Assembly: GCF_009906835.1 (NCBI RefSeq)
Contig: NZ_CP047652.1
Location: 1,240,001-1,304,000, forward strand
Source: Aristophania vespae
GTDB lineage: Bacteria > Pseudomonadota > Alphaproteobacteria > Acetobacterales > Acetobacteraceae
DNA length: 64,000 nt
Direction of reading: 5' to 3'
Shown here one piece after another: positions 62,429 through 64,000 of this stretch. The first letter of the stretch is position 1; each line of letters begins with the position of its first letter. The notes beneath the pieces were generated by a model. It did no database searches and was not told the DNA's origin. It was given only the letters and a program-made list of their open reading frames with translations. Made by a program: the position numbers and the translations under genes.

Positions 62429-62941
62429 ATGGCAAAGGACTCCCACCCCCTTGACCAAAAAGAATTACGTCTTTTAGCGGACATACTGGCACTCGTTTTA
62501 GATGATGAGGCTGGCCAGGCCCAAGCCGCTCTTGATCGCTTAAGACATCGTGCCCGCCAACAAGAAATCTCCGGTGGTAGTTTTAAAAACCTCATAATTT
62601 CATTGGCTGAAACATCTGCTGGTTCTGATACACTTTTAAAAAAACGCCACGAACTTGAAATACAGCGTTATAAAGATGTTATGGAAGAGCTTGCCACGCA
62701 GCATAGAAACCTACAAAGACACGTTGCTTTGCTTGAAAGAGACAATCAAATAATACGTTACAATCACAGCCAGCAGCACGATATTTTACCTTGGCAGCGT
62801 ATAAGAGTTATTATCGCTTTGCTTGCAGGTATATTACTGGGTATTGCAGCAAGCCAGATCGTACATAATATTGGCTCAGCGCAAAAAATTGATCGCGCAC
62901 TTTGCTTTACCCAATCTCTATCTCATAATAACTCTCAATAA
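62429..62941 (+). CDS. Hypothetical protein, coiled coil with C-terminal membrane helix
   Basis: A 170-residue protein: a helical N-terminal region (ELRLLADILALVLDDEAGQAQAALDRL), a coiled coil (about residues 70-112), and one membrane helix near 127-146 (VIIALLAGILLGIAASQIV), leaving a short tail. No family recognised. The order suggests a tail-anchored cytoplasmic protein. It starts 30 bp after the Sua5-type gene and may be co-transcribed. Confidence 0.6.
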   Translation: MAKDSHPLDQKELRLLADILALVLDDEAGQAQAALDRLRHRARQQEISGGSFKNLIISLAETSAGSDTLLKKRHELEIQRYKDVMEELATQHRNLQRHVALLERDNQIIRYNHSQQHDILPWQRIRVIIALLAGILLGIAASQIVHNIGSAQKIDRALCFTQSLSHNNSQ

Positions 62942-62981
62942 ACGTTACGAGAGATACGTTCAGACTTATATTTTTGTCATT

Positions 62982-64000
62982 TTATTTTTGCATAGAAGAT
63001 AAAACATCAGAATATAGTCGGCTTAGGCGGTTTTGATAGTCAGACATACTGAATTTTTTCACCTGGCTATATCCAGCTGAGACCAATTTTTCACACAGCT
63101 CATTTTCATGATCTAGCCGAATAATTGCCTTAGTTAGGGCTTCTATTTCATAGGCAGGAGCTTTCAAAACAGCATCTCCTCCTATTTCGGCCAATGCACC
63201 CTCATTTGAGGCTAAAACAGGCACGCCTAGACTCATTGCTTCAATCACAGGCAACCCAAACCCTTCGCAAAGAGAAGGGAAAAGAAGTGCTCTTGCATGT
63301 TTTAGCAGAGCAAATAACGTACGCTCAGGAAGATAATCAATTTTTATAATGCGTCCCGTCGATATACCATGCTCAAGATATCTTAATTCTTGCTCTTCTT
63401 TCCAAGCCATAGCCCCCACTAAAACAAGCTTCCTTTGGCTTTTTGAAGCAAGAAAGGCTTCGATAATACGACCGATATTTTTCTTTGGTTCCAATGAACC
63501 ATAAAAAATAAAATAGGACTGAGATGATAAACCAAAATCAGCTTCTATCTCTGCCAGGGACTCTTCTGCTGAGCGGGTAAAAGCGGGCCGGGTCGTATCA
63601 CATGACTGGTAGCAATTATATAATTTTGGCTCCATTTCTGGGAAAAACGACAAAATATCCTTTTTTGATGCTTCAGATATTGTGCAAATACCATCCGCCA
63701 GTCTGCCAATTTTTTTTAGCAGGCTAAAATAATGTGGCTTATTATCAAGTGTTGTATGAGGCAGACGCAAAGGCACGACATCATGTATTGTATATATATT
63801 TGCGGCCCCTTCTAACCTGATAGGAAGTGGGTAAGTCCAGTGCATAACGTCTGGAGGAGACGCTATACGGAGTGTCATGAACTTTCCCGTTCGGGCAAAA
63901 TACCTGGCTGCACGGTTGAATAAATTATCCGCATTTAGCAGCCTGTTAAAAACGGGCAAACGCTCGGCAAAGCTGCGACTATCTATCAGATGACTGATAG
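62982..64000 (-). CDS. GT4-family glycosyltransferase, N-terminus outside window
   Basis: The 339 residues inside the window lack a start; the frame is open through 64000. The N-domain part includes IYTIHDVVPLRLPHTTLDNK and ADGICTISEASKKDILSFFP. The C-domain has the GT4 features GSLEPKKNIGRIIEAFLAS (UDP-sugar donor start), RALLFPSLCEGFGLPVIEAMSLGVPV (E-x7-E motif) and SNEGALAEIGGDA. It uses a nucleotide-sugar donor to build a polysaccharide or glycolipid. Acceptor and pathway are unknown. A TTG at 63959 is only an internal candidate. Confidence 0.85.
   Translation of the reverse strand, partial: ISHLIDSRSFAERLPVFNRLLNADNLFNRAARYFARTGKFMTLRIASPPDVMHWTYPLPIRLEGAANIYTIHDVVPLRLPHTTLDNKPHYFSLLKKIGRLADGICTISEASKKDILSFFPEMEPKLYNCYQSCDTTRPAFTRSAEESLAEIEADFGLSSQSYFIFYGSLEPKKNIGRIIEAFLASKSQRKLVLVGAMAWKEEQELRYLEHGISTGRIIKIDYLPERTLFALLKHARALLFPSLCEGFGLPVIEAMSLGVPVLASNEGALAEIGGDAVLKAPAYEIEALTKAIIRLDHENELCEKLVSAGYSQVKKFSMSDYQNRLSRLYSDVLSSMQK

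Noticed and set aside
1-64000. tRNA, rRNA, IS element, prophage or integrase
   Set aside because: No T-arm-like motifs, transposase or integrase signatures, or flanking direct repeats were seen in intergenic regions or ORFs.

Overview
The window is a gene-dense chromosomal segment of an alphaproteobacterium, most likely an acetic acid bacterium (Acetobacteraceae) with unusually AT-rich DNA for that family. Support for this: a membrane-bound PQQ glucose dehydrogenase (gcd), alphaproteobacterial gene orders (small coiled-coil gene-zapA-6S RNA-5-FCL, xseB-ispA-dxs-tlyA, pepA-holC, hslV-hslU), an HslV with a short propeptide, a NadQ/NrtR-type NAD regulator beside nadABC, and a DUF2125-type protein. 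The genus cannot be fixed by eye; insect-associated low-GC acetic acid bacteria would fit. No tRNA, rRNA, IS element, prophage, integrase or CRISPR array was found.

Layout. 1-2.0 kb: YmdB-like phosphoesterase (cut by the window edge), 5-formyl-THF cyclo-ligase, 6S RNA, zapA and a coiled-coil gene. 2-4.2 kb: a hypothetical gene, a ThiE-fold gene and two lipoproteins. 4.2-7.1 kb: the EF-P modification set epmA, epmB and efp. 7.1-15.4 kb: suhB, an OmpA/MotA-like/MotB-like trio, lepA, a glycosyltransferase and a purine permease. 15.6-23.8 kb: xseB-ispA-dxs-tlyA, rlmN, argG, an FKBP lipoprotein and trpS. 23.8-25.7 kb: a degenerate tandem repeat array that starts in the 3' end of lpxB, and lpxB itself with a frameshift. 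25.7-30 kb: rpmI-rplT-pheS-pheT. 30.4-33.5 kb: gcd and a small His-rich exported protein. 33.5-39.8 kb: sufE, hslVU and two overlapping multidomain histidine kinases. 39.9-43.5 kb: a membrane protein, a divergent FtsE/FtsX pair, a YdcF-like protein and a PlsC acyltransferase. 43.5-46.7 kb: an AT-rich gap, a secreted 17-residue-repeat protein, a DUF2125 protein and the NAD regulator. 46.8-50.2 kb: nadA-nadB-nadC behind a perfect palindromic operator; nadC is frameshifted. 50.2-52.6 kb: gloB, psd and pssA. 52.5-60.4 kb: pepA-holC followed by six genes for a hydrogenase-4-like membrane complex whose large subunit lacks the NiFe cysteines. 60.5-64 kb: cysQ, a Sua5-type gene, a coiled-coil membrane protein and a GT4 glycosyltransferase cut by the window edge.

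The most unusual items are (i) the six-unit repeat array of about 129 bp per unit that seems to be copied from the lpxB 3' end and carries an inverted repeat near most unit boundaries; (ii) the hydrogenase-related (Ehr-like) complex without NiFe ligands and without a ferredoxin-like subunit; (iii) the secreted YHQT repeat protein; (iv) an FtsE homologue with a degraded ATPase core; and (v) two frameshifts, in lpxB and nadC, each repaired by one extra G in a short G run. The frameshifts could be sequencing errors or real lesions. All calls come from reading the sequence; no database search was run.
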